Source: Candidatus Roizmanbacteria bacterium UBA6242 (GTDB taxonomy: Bacteria > Patescibacteriota > Microgenomatia > UBA1406 > GWC2-37-13). Taken from it: a stretch of 15,062 nucleotides of DNA. The position numbers were made by a program, and so were the translations under genes. The stretch covers positions 1 through 15,062 of the forward strand of contig DJWA01000004.1 in NCBI GenBank assembly GCA_002440905.1, in the 5' to 3' direction. Shown one piece after another: positions 1 through 7,576 of this stretch. How positions within the stretch are numbered: the stretch's first letter is position 1; the number at the start of each line of letters is the position of its first letter. The notes below the pieces were generated by a model. The model saw nothing but the letters and a program-made list of their open reading frames with translations. It made no database searches and was not told the origin of the DNA.

Positions 1-350
1 CTACTTAGTACTTCCTGCTGATTGTATGCAATAATCAAAACCAAAAATCCGGAAAAATAAATAATGGTTGTTTCTAAGGCTATTTGCTTATGGTAAGCAA
101 CAAAAACAGAAATCAGTGAAAAAATCAAAAAAAATACATAAAGAATTGAGCCCTTGGGGAATATCACTCGCTTCTTATTTAAGAAAATTCTAAAAAATAG
201 CATGAAAGGGATCGAAACCGTAAATATAAATATAATTTCCGACAGCCAGGGGAACGGAAAAATATCACCTACGAAGAGGGTTAATAGAAAAAGGTATAGC
301 CACATAATGAATAAATCAATCTTAACATTAATTGTGTATAATTTGCTCAT
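1..350 (-). CDS. Polytopic membrane protein, N-terminal part (O-antigen ligase/polymerase-like), cut by the left edge
   Basis: An open minus-strand frame starts at the ATG whose complement is at 348-350 and runs without a stop off the left edge, giving 116 residues of an incomplete protein. It begins MSKLYTINVKIDLFIMW and is mostly hydrophobic: about four membrane segments are visible (residues about 13-28, 36-55, 70-85 and 93-108), separated by short loops with Lys/Arg such as FLNKKR. This layout resembles the N-terminus of WaaL/Wzy-type O-antigen ligases or polymerases, and the gene at 1795-3105 begins in a similar way. The diagnostic periplasmic loop would lie outside the window, so the family is inferred only. 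Its ATG is one base away from the divergent ATG at 352, leaving no room for a separate leader; a weak -10 (TATCTT) lies 7 nt upstream. Confidence 0.6.
   Translation of the reverse strand, partial: MSKLYTINVKIDLFIMWLYLFLLTLFVGDIFPFPWLSEIIFIFTVSIPFMLFFRIFLNKKRVIFPKGSILYVFFLIFSLISVFVAYHKQIALETTIIYFSGFLVLIIAYNQQEVLS
337..342 (+). promoter_or_regulatory. -10 box (TATAAT) for the gene at 352
   Basis: A perfect TATAAT hexamer ends 9 nt before the ATG at 352. No convincing -35 was found at 16-18 nt. It lies inside the coding sequence of the divergent membrane protein, so the transcript would have a leader of only about 2-3 nt or none. Confidence 0.5.
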
Positions 351-351
351 A

Positions 352-1170
352 ATGAAAAAGATAAAAAAATTCTTCTTGGGAAACTATCTGATTATTATAT
401 TTTTAGCAGTGATCGTTTTTATAGGTTTTATTTCCGTGATTAAAGCGGCTTTCACAAAACCCCAATATATCTACGTCCGAGTAAAAGTATCCCAAGGTTT
501 GTGGTGGGCCAATACCGCCCGACCTCAGATATGGATGATCCAATCGCTCAAAAAAGGTTTAAAAGAGACCGATCTTGTAGGGAATCCCACTGCCGAAGTT
601 TTGGCCGTTGAACACTATCCTTGGTTTCAGCAGGGCACCTCTTATGACGCCTATATGACCTTAAGGCTCAAAGTTACTGAAGGAAAAAATGGCTATCAAT
701 ATGCCCGCGCTCCGATCGCCGTTGGTTCAGCGGTGAGTTTCGAATTCCCAACCCTTTCAATTTCGGGTACGGTTATAAATATGAGTAATAATCCTATTAA
801 AAAGACCTTCGAAGAAAAAATCGTCTATTTATCGAAAAGTTATGCTTTGGATTGGGAATATGATGACATTATGGTTGGAGACAAATATTTTAACGGTGAA
901 GAGACGGTCTTTACGATATTGGATAAGTCGGCGGTCGATGAATATTCGACTATCCTCAACTTTGCCCCAGTCTATACCGATAGTGCCGTATCTGCCGCAA
1001 ATTACCCCCAAGTCAGAAAAATGATAACGATCAAGGCCAAAATAAAAGTTCAAAAGATTGATGGTTATTATGTCTTTGCCGAAGAACAGGTCATTTCAAC
1101 CGGAAAAGACATCTTCTTGGCGCTGCCAAGCGTCATTTTAAATAACTACAAAGTAGTAAAGATCGAATGA
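352..1170 (+). CDS. Single-pass membrane-anchored hypothetical protein (possibly DUF4330-like)
   Basis: A 272-residue protein. I chose the ATG at 352 rather than upstream in-frame starts because the upstream codons overlap the divergent membrane gene, because the protein then opens with a positive patch (MKKIKKFF) followed by one membrane helix (about residues 11-33), and because a TATAAT lies just upstream. The remainder, about 240 residues, should be outside the cytoplasm: beta-rich, with several Trp residues in its first third (GLWWANTARPQIW) and no cysteine cluster or catalytic motif I recognise. The layout of one helix followed by a small beta domain with alternating short strands is vaguely like DUF4330 proteins, but I cannot establish that. 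It is followed 46 nt later by another anchored protein on the same strand, which has its own promoter; both may be accessory proteins of envelope polysaccharide assembly (inference). Confidence 0.8.
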   Translation: MKKIKKFFLGNYLIIIFLAVIVFIGFISVIKAAFTKPQYIYVRVKVSQGLWWANTARPQIWMIQSLKKGLKETDLVGNPTAEVLAVEHYPWFQQGTSYDAYMTLRLKVTEGKNGYQYARAPIAVGSAVSFEFPTLSISGTVINMSNNPIKKTFEEKIVYLSKSYALDWEYDDIMVGDKYFNGEETVFTILDKSAVDEYSTILNFAPVYTDSAVSAANYPQVRKMITIKAKIKVQKIDGYYVFAEEQVISTGKDIFLALPSVILNNYKVVKIE

Positions 1171-1180
1171 TTCATTGATA

Positions 1181-1210
1181 TTGACATTATCAAGACTTCT
1201 GCGTTAATAT
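1181..1210 (+). promoter_or_regulatory. Promoter: TTGACA, 18-nt spacer, TAATAT; leaderless start at 1217
   Basis: A perfect -35 TTGACA (1181-1186) is followed after 18 nt by TAATAT (1205-1210, 4 of 6 matches). Six nt later comes the ATG at 1217, so the predicted transcription start is at or within a base of the initiation codon. No Shine-Dalgarno sequence fits in between. Confidence 0.7.
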
Positions 1211-1216
1211 TAAATT

Positions 1217-1786
1217 ATGTTTGGATCCAATAAGGTTCTAAAAATAATATTTGTTCTCTTATTGTTGGTTGTTGTTGCCGAGGTCACATATTATTTCTCG
1301 CTACCTAAGGAGATTAGCGAGGAGCCAACAACCGTGGACGAACCCGTCGCAGATCCTTACATCGATCCTGATTCCATAACAGTAGCCGACAATAACCAAT
1401 TGCCCCCCGCATTTAATATTGTTACTTTAAATTATTTAGCCAGACAGCCAAGCTACCCTAACAGCAAGATCATCACTACCATGGAACACAGGGGTAAGGT
1501 CCTTGAAATAAGCAATGAGTCAACTTCCATACGGGGGGGCGAATACACATACGGATTTAAAGTCGAATTCCAGGCAAGCGTTCAAGATTGGATGTACTTT
1601 CTACCATCTACTCTTAAGAAGGCCCAGATATATGTCGATGAGTCAGGAGGAGGAATAAAAAAACCGGCAAATATATCGGATATTAAAGTCGGGGATACAA
1701 TTTTAATAAAGAGCACTATTAACCCTTTCTACGAGCCAACTGACCCTCGTCACCTTGTTGAATTGGAGATAAATATTATCACCTAA
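1217..1786 (+). CDS. Single-pass membrane-anchored hypothetical protein
   Basis: A 189-residue protein of unrecognised family. A short N-terminus (MFGSNKVLK) precedes a strongly hydrophobic helix (about residues 8-28, rich in Val and Leu). An acidic, Pro-rich linker follows (EEPTTVDEPVADPYIDPDS, about 35-53), then an extracytoplasmic domain of about 130 residues with alternating hydrophobic positions suggesting beta strands. There is no lipobox, so it is probably anchored by the uncleaved helix. The start is supported by the consensus promoter directly upstream. It shares topology with the preceding 272-residue protein, but no clear sequence repeat is visible. Its stop lies 8 nt from the end of the convergent O-antigen-ligase-like gene. 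Confidence 0.8.
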   Translation: MFGSNKVLKIIFVLLLLVVVAEVTYYFSLPKEISEEPTTVDEPVADPYIDPDSITVADNNQLPPAFNIVTLNYLARQPSYPNSKIITTMEHRGKVLEISNESTSIRGGEYTYGFKVEFQASVQDWMYFLPSTLKKAQIYVDESGGGIKKPANISDIKVGDTILIKSTINPFYEPTDPRHLVELEINIIT

Positions 1787-1794
1787 GCGTACTT

Positions 1795-3105
1795 TTAACG
1801 CCCCGCCAGTTCCACTCTTCCGCCTTTGACTTGATAAATAGAAGCACTCGAAATCAGACCACGAATAAGCCAAAAAATACCCAGATAGGAAAGAGATATC
1901 GGCGGATTGATTAGGGAAAATGTAAAAATTAGCCAGAATGAGATAATTATTAATCTAATGGCGAGATCCCTCTTTTTAAAGAAAAACAATAGATCCGACC
2001 AGGCAAAAAAAATGATCATTACGAGGTAACTTATAAGACCTAAAAACCCTGTCTCCGCAAACAAGCCAAAAAAAACATTATGAGGATGAACCCACGTGAT
2101 CTTGAAAAAATCGTTTTGGGCGTCAAAAAGCGATAGATTGACCGATTTGTTTCCGGGAAGGTAGTCAAAAAAATTGCCAAGCCCTATGCCAAATACGGGA
2201 GACGAAAAGCCCATGTCGCTCGCCAAACCCCAATAATAGAACCTGTCTGAAACGGTTAGATAGTCAATAGATTGTGGGGCAATCAGGCGATCAAGGGCGT
2301 TATATCCAATACTGGTCACGGTAATAAGGTTAACTAAATAAAGAGTGACTAAAATAACCGGCAGAAGTTTCAAAAAATTAACAAGTCTTCTGGAGTATAT
2401 TCCGGTAGCCGCAAATACAGACAAGAACAAAACGACCAACTGTGCCCGGAAGTTGGACAAAAACACAAAAACGCTAACCGACAAAGATACAAACAAGATG
2501 GCTAACCTCCCGAAAATATTTTTAATTTTTGTAACAAAAATTAGTAAAATGGGGAGCAGGGCGGCATCATAAGAATCAACGAAGTATCGATTACGATTGG
2601 CGTTAATTTCAAAATCTTTCAAATATCCTTCCGTAAAGAAGTTTTTTATAACGTCAAAAATCGACCCTTCAAAATACATAGCCGTCTGGAGGACTACGTT
2701 TATAATTACGGAAATAAGTAATACGGCAAGTATCTTCAATAGTTTTTTTTCGTTTCGGACCTCAGTAAAAGTCAAAAAGAAAATCACCAATGCAAATACA
2801 AGGTCTTTATATCTTGCAATAAATTCTTTGATGTTGACCGCCGTCAATATTGAAGCCGACTGGCTTATAAAAAAAAGTACGACTACCAATAGAATTGTCT
2901 TCGGAATGATTATTTTCTTTTGGTTTAAAAAGCTCTTCCATATCCTAAATGCAAACATGGAAAAAGCTAAATAACCGGCAATATTATAAGAATTAAGGAG
3001 AGGTGTTTCCAGAAGAAAATAGAAAGGCGGCATACGAATAAGGATTATCACAAAGCCAAAAAGTACCAATGAATGTCTTTGCAGAAACTCTGTTATAATT
3101 CTCAT
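1795..3105 (-). CDS. O-antigen ligase / polymerase family membrane protein (WaaL/Wzy-like)
   Basis: A 436-residue polytopic membrane protein with about ten to twelve hydrophobic segments. The region SDRFYYWGLASDMGFSSPVF (about residues 286-305), then GIGLGNF and the HPHN motif (H340-P-H342-N) followed by FAETGFLGLISYLV (to about 362) are the landmarks of the Wzy_C/O-antigen ligase family. There the large periplasmic loop before the last helices carries the His needed to transfer a lipid-linked glycan. Length is normal for the family. It would act in the cytoplasmic membrane, either joining repeat units or moving a finished chain to an acceptor; sequence alone does not separate these roles. 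It starts back to back with the GT2 gene at 3106 (CATATG) and probably shares the bidirectional promoter region. Confidence 0.85.
   Translation of the reverse strand: MRIITEFLQRHSLVLFGFVIILIRMPPFYFLLETPLLNSYNIAGYLAFSMFAFRIWKSFLNQKKIIIPKTILLVVVLFFISQSASILTAVNIKEFIARYKDLVFALVIFFLTFTEVRNEKKLLKILAVLLISVIINVVLQTAMYFEGSIFDVIKNFFTEGYLKDFEINANRNRYFVDSYDAALLPILLIFVTKIKNIFGRLAILFVSLSVSVFVFLSNFRAQLVVLFLSVFAATGIYSRRLVNFLKLLPVILVTLYLVNLITVTSIGYNALDRLIAPQSIDYLTVSDRFYYWGLASDMGFSSPVFGIGLGNFFDYLPGNKSVNLSLFDAQNDFFKITWVHPHNVFFGLFAETGFLGLISYLVMIIFFAWSDLLFFFKKRDLAIRLIIISFWLIFTFSLINPPISLSYLGIFWLIRGLISSASIYQVKGGRVELAGR
3091..3099 (+). promoter_or_regulatory. Extended -10 (TGTTATAAT) for the GT2 gene at 3106
   Basis: A perfect TGnTATAAT extended -10 ends 6 nt before the ATG at 3106, so the expected transcript starts at the initiation codon. 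It overlaps codons 3-5 of the divergent O-antigen-ligase-like gene. There is no clear -35, which an extended -10 does not require. Confidence 0.65.
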
Positions 3106-4017
3106 ATGAAAATCAAATTTTCCATTGTCATTCCTATCTATAATGGAGAAAAAACCATCTCCCCGGTTCTAGATAAGCTTATTCTGTTTCTAGCTAATTA
3201 TACCCGAGAGATTATTATTATTGATTCCGGATCGACCGACAGGACAATGGAAATAATCGATAATTACCGCAAAAAATATTCTTTCTTTAGGGTTAAACGT
3301 ATAAAAAAAAGCGACTTTAGTCATGGTGGTACCCGTAACCTTGGAGTCAAAATGGCCCGAGGCGAATACGTTTGCTTCATTTCAGACGACGCCATACCTG
3401 AAAATAAGAAGTTTTTTGAATATTATCTTGAGGATTTCAAAATCGACGATCGTGTTGTGGGTGTTTTTGGAAAAAATATCGCCTATCCCAATACCCCGCT
3501 TATTCAAAAGTTGGAATACGACTGCCGTTGGGAACGGGTGGATCGATATACAAATAAAAAAGGTGTCCTCGTTCAGCGTCTGGACAAACCTTTTATCCCT
3601 TTTATTCCTGAAAACTATCTATCCTGGTATTTTTTTTCAAATACGTCTTCATGCTATAGGCGGTCGTTTTTAGTTAAGTACCCGTTTCCCAAAGTGGGTT
3701 ATGGAGAAGATATGATGATCGGCAAGAAGATTATCGAAAATGGCTTTTTCAAGGTATATGACAAGCGCCCCTACGTTCTCCACTCCCATAGTTTTACTCT
3801 TTTCGAATACTACCTCAAACAGAAGGAAGACTTTAATCTGAGACTGAACCAAATAAGCGTACCAATAAAGGCAAATCTATCGTGCAAGATAAAAAATCTT
3901 CTTAATGCCGATGTCAGCACCTTTAAAAAGGCCATGTGCCTTTTAGGGTTTATCCCCTACTATTTAATAAAGATAGTGGTACTGATAGAATCCTTGATAA
4001 AAAAACGTAGCGAATAA
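3106..4017 (+). CDS. GT2-family glycosyltransferase (rhamnosyltransferase-like)
   Basis: A 303-residue family 2 glycosyltransferase. It opens directly with the GT-A core (MKIKFSIVIPIYNG), which together with the extended -10 at 3091-3099 fixes the start at 3106 rather than an upstream in-frame ATG at 3073. Visible motifs: nucleotide-binding Asp40 in IIIIDSGSTDRT, the FSHGGTRNLG block (about 71-80) typical of rhamnosyltransferase-like GT2 enzymes, and the metal-binding Asp94-Asp95 in FISDDA. A GYGEDMMIGKKI segment is the usual ED acceptor/catalytic-base motif. A hydrophobic C-terminal stretch (about 279-297) may hold it at the membrane. It probably adds one sugar from a nucleotide sugar to a lipid-linked chain; donor and acceptor are unknown. 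It converges on the deacetylase gene, 50 nt away. Confidence 0.87.
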   Translation: MKIKFSIVIPIYNGEKTISPVLDKLILFLANYTREIIIIDSGSTDRTMEIIDNYRKKYSFFRVKRIKKSDFSHGGTRNLGVKMARGEYVCFISDDAIPENKKFFEYYLEDFKIDDRVVGVFGKNIAYPNTPLIQKLEYDCRWERVDRYTNKKGVLVQRLDKPFIPFIPENYLSWYFFSNTSSCYRRSFLVKYPFPKVGYGEDMMIGKKIIENGFFKVYDKRPYVLHSHSFTLFEYYLKQKEDFNLRLNQISVPIKANLSCKIKNLLNADVSTFKKAMCLLGFIPYYLIKIVVLIESLIKKRSE

Positions 4018-4067
4018 TCCCTTTAAATTAAGCCACTAGACCCACTATCCTATACGCATATATTAAC

Positions 4068-4715
4068 TCAGCTATTATCCTTCCCTAGCTTCCCAAAGAA
4101 GCTCCAGAGGTTAAACTTCTGGATATCCTGACTATGGCACCAAAAATGAAGGGGGACATTCTTGGGCATAAGCCTATAGAGCTCTATATGTTTGTGTCTT
4201 GCCAAGGCAAGCCGCTTCGTAAATGAAAACAGGTCGCCGTATTTCAGACAATGACGAAGGTCTGTCGTCAATTTATGCGGATATATCTGAAAATTGGGAT
4301 GTTGAATGAATTTTTTATCATCAAAAGAAGCGAAATTGATTATTCTGCCAGATCGGCAGTTACCATATCCGGCATATTTTGCCAATTTAATTAGCTTTTC
4401 AGTATAGTGTCCGAAAGGAAAAGCGAAAGTAATGATCTTTTTACCAATAACGTTTTCAAGGGCTATTTTTCCCTCTACAAGCTCCTTTAAAGCCATCTTA
4501 TGGTTAACCGTGGTCAAGTCGACGTGATTGTAGGTATGGGCGCCTATTTCAAATCTCTGGGCAAGTATTCTTATCTGCTTTTTAGTCATCAACTTACCCC
4601 CTGGTTTTTTTATAGGTATATAAAAAGTGGCTTTGAGGCCATTCTTGTCTAAGACATCGGCCAACTTTAAATCCAAGGGGCTACCATCGTCGACACTTAT
4701 GGATAACGTATTCAT
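4068..4715 (-). CDS. Polysaccharide deacetylase, NodB homology (CE4)
   Basis: A 215-residue CE4-type deacetylase, the last gene of a three-gene minus-strand operon. Motif 1 is SVDDGS (Asp9 catalytic base, Asp10 metal ligand). Motif 2 is H60-TYN-H64 (metal ligands). Motif 3 is FAFPFGHY (about 97-104), where the usual Arg before Pro is replaced by Phe. A C-terminal HFWCHSQDI segment (H187, H191) matches the HxWxHS block of deacetylases in surface-polysaccharide clusters. There is no signal peptide or membrane helix, so it should act in the cytoplasm on a nucleotide- or lipid-linked N-acetyl sugar rather than on finished cell wall. It starts 13 nt after the GT26 gene stops, suggesting the GT26 product or its sugar as substrate (inference). 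Confidence 0.83.
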   Translation of the reverse strand: MNTLSISVDDGSPLDLKLADVLDKNGLKATFYIPIKKPGGKLMTKKQIRILAQRFEIGAHTYNHVDLTTVNHKMALKELVEGKIALENVIGKKIITFAFPFGHYTEKLIKLAKYAGYGNCRSGRIINFASFDDKKFIQHPNFQIYPHKLTTDLRHCLKYGDLFSFTKRLALARHKHIELYRLMPKNVPLHFWCHSQDIQKFNLWSFFGKLGKDNS

Positions 4716-4728
4716 GCCTAGGTATATT

Positions 4729-5469
4729 CTATCCTTTTATAAGGGATAATTTACGAAGATAAACCAAAATAACAAATAAAGGCGCGTCAACTAGATATCT
4801 CCTCCACAATCTCTTAGGTTCGGTCGCTAATCTAAAGAACCATTCCAAGCCTAAATTTTGGATCCAGTCTGGAGCTTGTTTTTTGAAACCTACTTTAAAG
4901 TCAAAGGCGGCCCCAACGGCAACAGAAGGAATCTTAATTCCTTTAAGATTGGCTAAAAATAAATGTTGGGCGGGGCTTCCTATACCGACAAACAGGATTG
5001 ATCTTTTGTATTTTTTCAACTCCCCGAGAAGGCGACTTTGCATAGCGATATCAATTTCTCTCCCCTTCAAGTCTTCAAAAGCCGTAACCTTCAGTTTTTT
5101 AAACTCTCTTTTGATTTTGTTTCTCAATGACCCAGTGTGGTTTCCGTAAAGAATAACCCTTATATCCTTTTCTTGGCATTTTTCAACGATTCTATTAAAC
5201 AGCTCGGGACCGTAAACCCTTTCCTTAATATTAGCTTTATAAAGTATATTGGCGGCCCAAACTAAAGATTGGCCATCCGGCAATACCATGTCAAATTGGT
5301 CAAGAGCCTTTTTCAGACTTTTATTGAAAAATGATTTGGTAATCGGATGAGAGGCAACCGGCGCCATTTTAAATGGTCGATTATTAATAGCCTGCCTCAA
5401 TATTTTTTCTACAAAATAATCATAGCTAGAATAATTTATGTCAACGTTAAGGATTCGATACTTTTTCAT
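4729..5469 (-). CDS. WecG/TagA/CpsF-family glycosyltransferase (GT26)
   Basis: A 246-residue GT26 enzyme of normal length. Hallmarks run through the protein: PDGQSLVWAA with Asp65, the proposed catalytic base of the family (about 64-73); RVYGPEL (84-90); GIGSPAQHLFLA (162-173); and the C-terminal signature VGAAFDFKVG then APDWIQNLGLEWFFRLATEP with RLWRRY (about 185-225). Family members transfer N-acetylmannosamine or a related sugar from UDP onto undecaprenyl-diphosphate-GlcNAc in teichoic-acid, enterobacterial common antigen or capsule synthesis. The C-terminal basic/hydrophobic tail is thought to sit on the membrane. Its start overlaps the upstream SDR stop by 4 bp, indicating translational coupling, and the deacetylase follows. 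The exact sugar is unknown. Confidence 0.92.
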   Translation of the reverse strand: MKKYRILNVDINYSSYDYFVEKILRQAINNRPFKMAPVASHPITKSFFNKSLKKALDQFDMVLPDGQSLVWAANILYKANIKERVYGPELFNRIVEKCQEKDIRVILYGNHTGSLRNKIKREFKKLKVTAFEDLKGREIDIAMQSRLLGELKKYKRSILFVGIGSPAQHLFLANLKGIKIPSVAVGAAFDFKVGFKKQAPDWIQNLGLEWFFRLATEPKRLWRRYLVDAPLFVILVYLRKLSLIKG

Positions 5470-6473
5470 TGACTAAGGAGTAATTTATCCAGTTTTCTTT
5501 TGATGACATTGCTGTCTTTATTCTTCAAATACCAATCGATTGTCAGCTTCAGCCCTTCCTCGAATGGGTACTCCGGTTTCCAACCCAATAGTTTTTTTGC
5601 CAAACCATTATCACAAACCCTGTTAACGGGGCCGACCAATTCGTTGACGAATTCAATTTTTTTTGGGTGAAAACCCATATGTTTCCACACCTTATTCGCC
5701 ATATCGACAACCCTTGTTTTTTCCATTGTACCCAAGTTTATAGATATGGCATCGTCGACCTTTTTGGCCATAAGAAGAGTTCCTTTAACAATGTCTGAAA
5801 CGTAGGTCCAGTTTCTAATCTGTGTTCCGTCACCCCAAATCTTGAAAGGGTCCCTTTTAACAAATGTCTTGGCAATCGTAGCCATAACCGCATGCGATTC
5901 CGTCGCCTCGGGGCCATAGACGGTAAAAAATCGACCGATCGCCGACTTCAACCCGTACTTTTTGTGATAAGCCTTGAGAGTCATTTCACCCATAAGCTTT
6001 GCCCAACCATACATATTGTCGGAGTCGTAGGGAGGTCCAACCATCTCCTCTTTCAGATAAAGCTTTTTTTTGACGTTCCTCTGTAGATAATTGGGATATA
6101 CACAACCAGATGAAGCAAAAAAAACTTTTTCGGTATTATTTTTCAAAGCCGCCGAAAATACCGAACCGTCAAGAAGAAAGTTGGTCGATGTGGCAGCGTC
6201 GTTCAACTCAACGTACCCCCGACCTCCGTGAGCGGCCGCCAGATGGAAAAGAACGTCTGTATTTTCTAGGGCTTTTCTCGCTTTTTCGGTATCTCTTAGG
6301 TCACATTTGACTAATTTTATTGATTTGGAGCATGCTCTTAACTTCTTGAAATGTTTGTCGGTAAGATTCACTACCTTTATCGTTCTGGGGTTTTCTTCGA
6401 GGAGTTTTTTTATCAGATGATACCCTATGAAAGATGCCCCGGTGACAGTTAGTCTTCTATTTTTGAGAGTCAT
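5466..6473 (-). CDS. NAD-dependent epimerase/dehydratase (extended SDR) with shortened Rossmann loop
   Basis: A 335-residue extended short-chain dehydrogenase, first gene of the operon with GT26 and deacetylase. Visible: the N-terminal beta strand and nucleotide loop (RRLTVTGASFIGYHL, about 6-20), HLAA then HGGRGYVE (77-89), FFASSGCVYP with the active-site Ser (118-127), the catalytic Y155-GWA-K159, GRFFTVYGP, and the C-terminal GDGTQIRNWTYVSDIVKG typical of nucleotide-sugar epimerases and dehydratases. HGGRGYVE and the length are reminiscent of GDP-mannose 3,5-epimerase-like proteins, but UDP-sugar 4-epimerase is possible. Odd: the usual TGxxGxxG is TGASFIG, one residue short and without the central Gly, while the rest looks intact. 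It probably supplies the modified nucleotide sugar for the downstream transferase. Confidence 0.87.
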   Translation of the reverse strand: MTLKNRRLTVTGASFIGYHLIKKLLEENPRTIKVVNLTDKHFKKLRACSKSIKLVKCDLRDTEKARKALENTDVLFHLAAAHGGRGYVELNDAATSTNFLLDGSVFSAALKNNTEKVFFASSGCVYPNYLQRNVKKKLYLKEEMVGPPYDSDNMYGWAKLMGEMTLKAYHKKYGLKSAIGRFFTVYGPEATESHAVMATIAKTFVKRDPFKIWGDGTQIRNWTYVSDIVKGTLLMAKKVDDAISINLGTMEKTRVVDMANKVWKHMGFHPKKIEFVNELVGPVNRVCDNGLAKKLLGWKPEYPFEEGLKLTIDWYLKNKDSNVIKRKLDKLLLSQ

Positions 6474-6499
6474 AATATGCTAAAATTTTAACACATCGA
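6474..6499. promoter_or_regulatory. Bidirectional promoter with shared palindromic -10 (TAAAATTTTA)
   Basis: The 26 bases between two divergent starts contain the palindrome TAAAATTTTA (6481-6490). On the plus strand TGCTAAAAT (6478-6486) forms an extended -10, 13 nt before the ATG at 6500. On the minus strand the same palindrome reads TAAAAT, 11 nt before the ATG at 6473. RNA polymerase could therefore use only one direction at a time. Confidence 0.5.
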
Positions 6500-7576
6500 A
6501 TGAAGATTTTACTCGTCCATAACTACTATTCACAAAGAGGCGGTGAAGACTCGTACGTAAGTAATCTAATAAAACTTTTTGGCGCTCAAGGTCATCAGGT
6601 CATTGCTTATACTAAGGATAGCCGCTCTGTCAAAACCCTCTCCGGACTCATACACTCTATAAACCCCATGTTTTCTTTCGACAACCGTATCGAAAAAGAC
6701 ATATCGAATGTAATTAAAGCCAGTAAGCCAGACATTGCTCATTTCAACAACGTATTTCCCTTGATCGGGCCAATCGCCTATGAAGCGTGCCGAAATAACA
6801 AATTGCCAATCGTTCAAACGATCCACAACTATAGATTTTTACCCGAAAAGGAAGCGTCTTTCGGATACGACAATTACAGGTCCGCCATATACAAAAAACT
6901 TTTCCAGGCTTCAATCGAATTGGCAATAAAAAAAAGGGTCTTCGACCTTGTCGATGGCTTCGTATTTCCGACAATGTTTTCAAAAGGAATTTATCTAAAA
7001 AATGCCCGGTTTACGATTAATAAAGCCTCCGTAATTCCTCATTTTGTAGATGTACCGAAAAACGTCGCCATACCAAAAACGCGCGATACCTTTATTTTTG
7101 CCGGCCGATTTTCAAAAGAAAAGGGTGTCCTTCCTTTGCTTGATATATTTTCCAAACTTCCCGACCGTAAATTATTGGTGGTTGGTGCCGGCCCTCAAAA
7201 AGAGGCCGTTGAGAAATATAAAAGATTCAATAATATAAAAGTCGTTGATTGGGTCGACAGAAAAACACTTTTTAAGCACATTAACCGATCTTTAGCGCTT
7301 ATATCCCCCTCACTTAGTTATGAAGTGATGCCTTTAAGCGTCATTGAATCTCTCGCTTTGAAAACCCAAGTGATCGTACCCAATGGACCCATATATCGTG
7401 AAATAATCAAAAACCCGGCCGATGCGGTCTTCTTTAATAAGAATGACTTCAATGACCTCAAAGACAAGATTCTCGCTTTTGACAAGATGTTGAAGGTAAA
7501 AACCGACTACGCGAAAATCTTCTCGCCAGATAACCACTCCCGCTCATTGATTAAACTATATAATTCAATATTATGA
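6500..7576 (+). CDS. GT4-family glycosyltransferase
   Basis: A 358-residue GT-B glycosyltransferase. The N-terminal domain opens MKILLVHNYYSQRGGEDSYV (1-20), the acceptor-side glycine loop of family 4 enzymes, and continues with DIAHFNNVFPLI (79-90) and QTIHNYRF (107-114). The C-terminal donor domain has FAGRFSKEKGV (201-211), VVGAGP (228-233) and the E-x7-E motif at E276 and E284 (SYEVMPLSVIESLAL). Close relatives usually carry a Cys-containing loop right after the HNyR segment; here that loop (EKEASFGYDNYRSA) has no Cys. It is a retaining transferase with unknown sugar, presumably acting on the same surface glycan. It overlaps the methyltransferase start by 4 bp (ATGA) and is transcribed from the divergent promoter shared with the SDR operon. 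Confidence 0.9.
   Translation: MKILLVHNYYSQRGGEDSYVSNLIKLFGAQGHQVIAYTKDSRSVKTLSGLIHSINPMFSFDNRIEKDISNVIKASKPDIAHFNNVFPLIGPIAYEACRNNKLPIVQTIHNYRFLPEKEASFGYDNYRSAIYKKLFQASIELAIKKRVFDLVDGFVFPTMFSKGIYLKNARFTINKASVIPHFVDVPKNVAIPKTRDTFIFAGRFSKEKGVLPLLDIFSKLPDRKLLVVGAGPQKEAVEKYKRFNNIKVVDWVDRKTLFKHINRSLALISPSLSYEVMPLSVIESLALKTQVIVPNGPIYREIIKNPADAVFFNKNDFNDLKDKILAFDKMLKVKTDYAKIFSPDNHSRSLIKLYNSIL

Noticed and set aside
154..351. In-frame N-terminal extension of the membrane-anchored gene at 352
   Set aside because: It overlaps the divergent membrane protein, which reads as a proper helix-rich protein on the other strand, and it destroys the N-terminal anchor and the -10 position.
2345..2974. Two plus-strand open frames inside the O-antigen-ligase-like gene
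   Set aside because: Shadows of a clear polytopic membrane protein on the minus strand, made up of Lys/Thr/Asn-rich filler.
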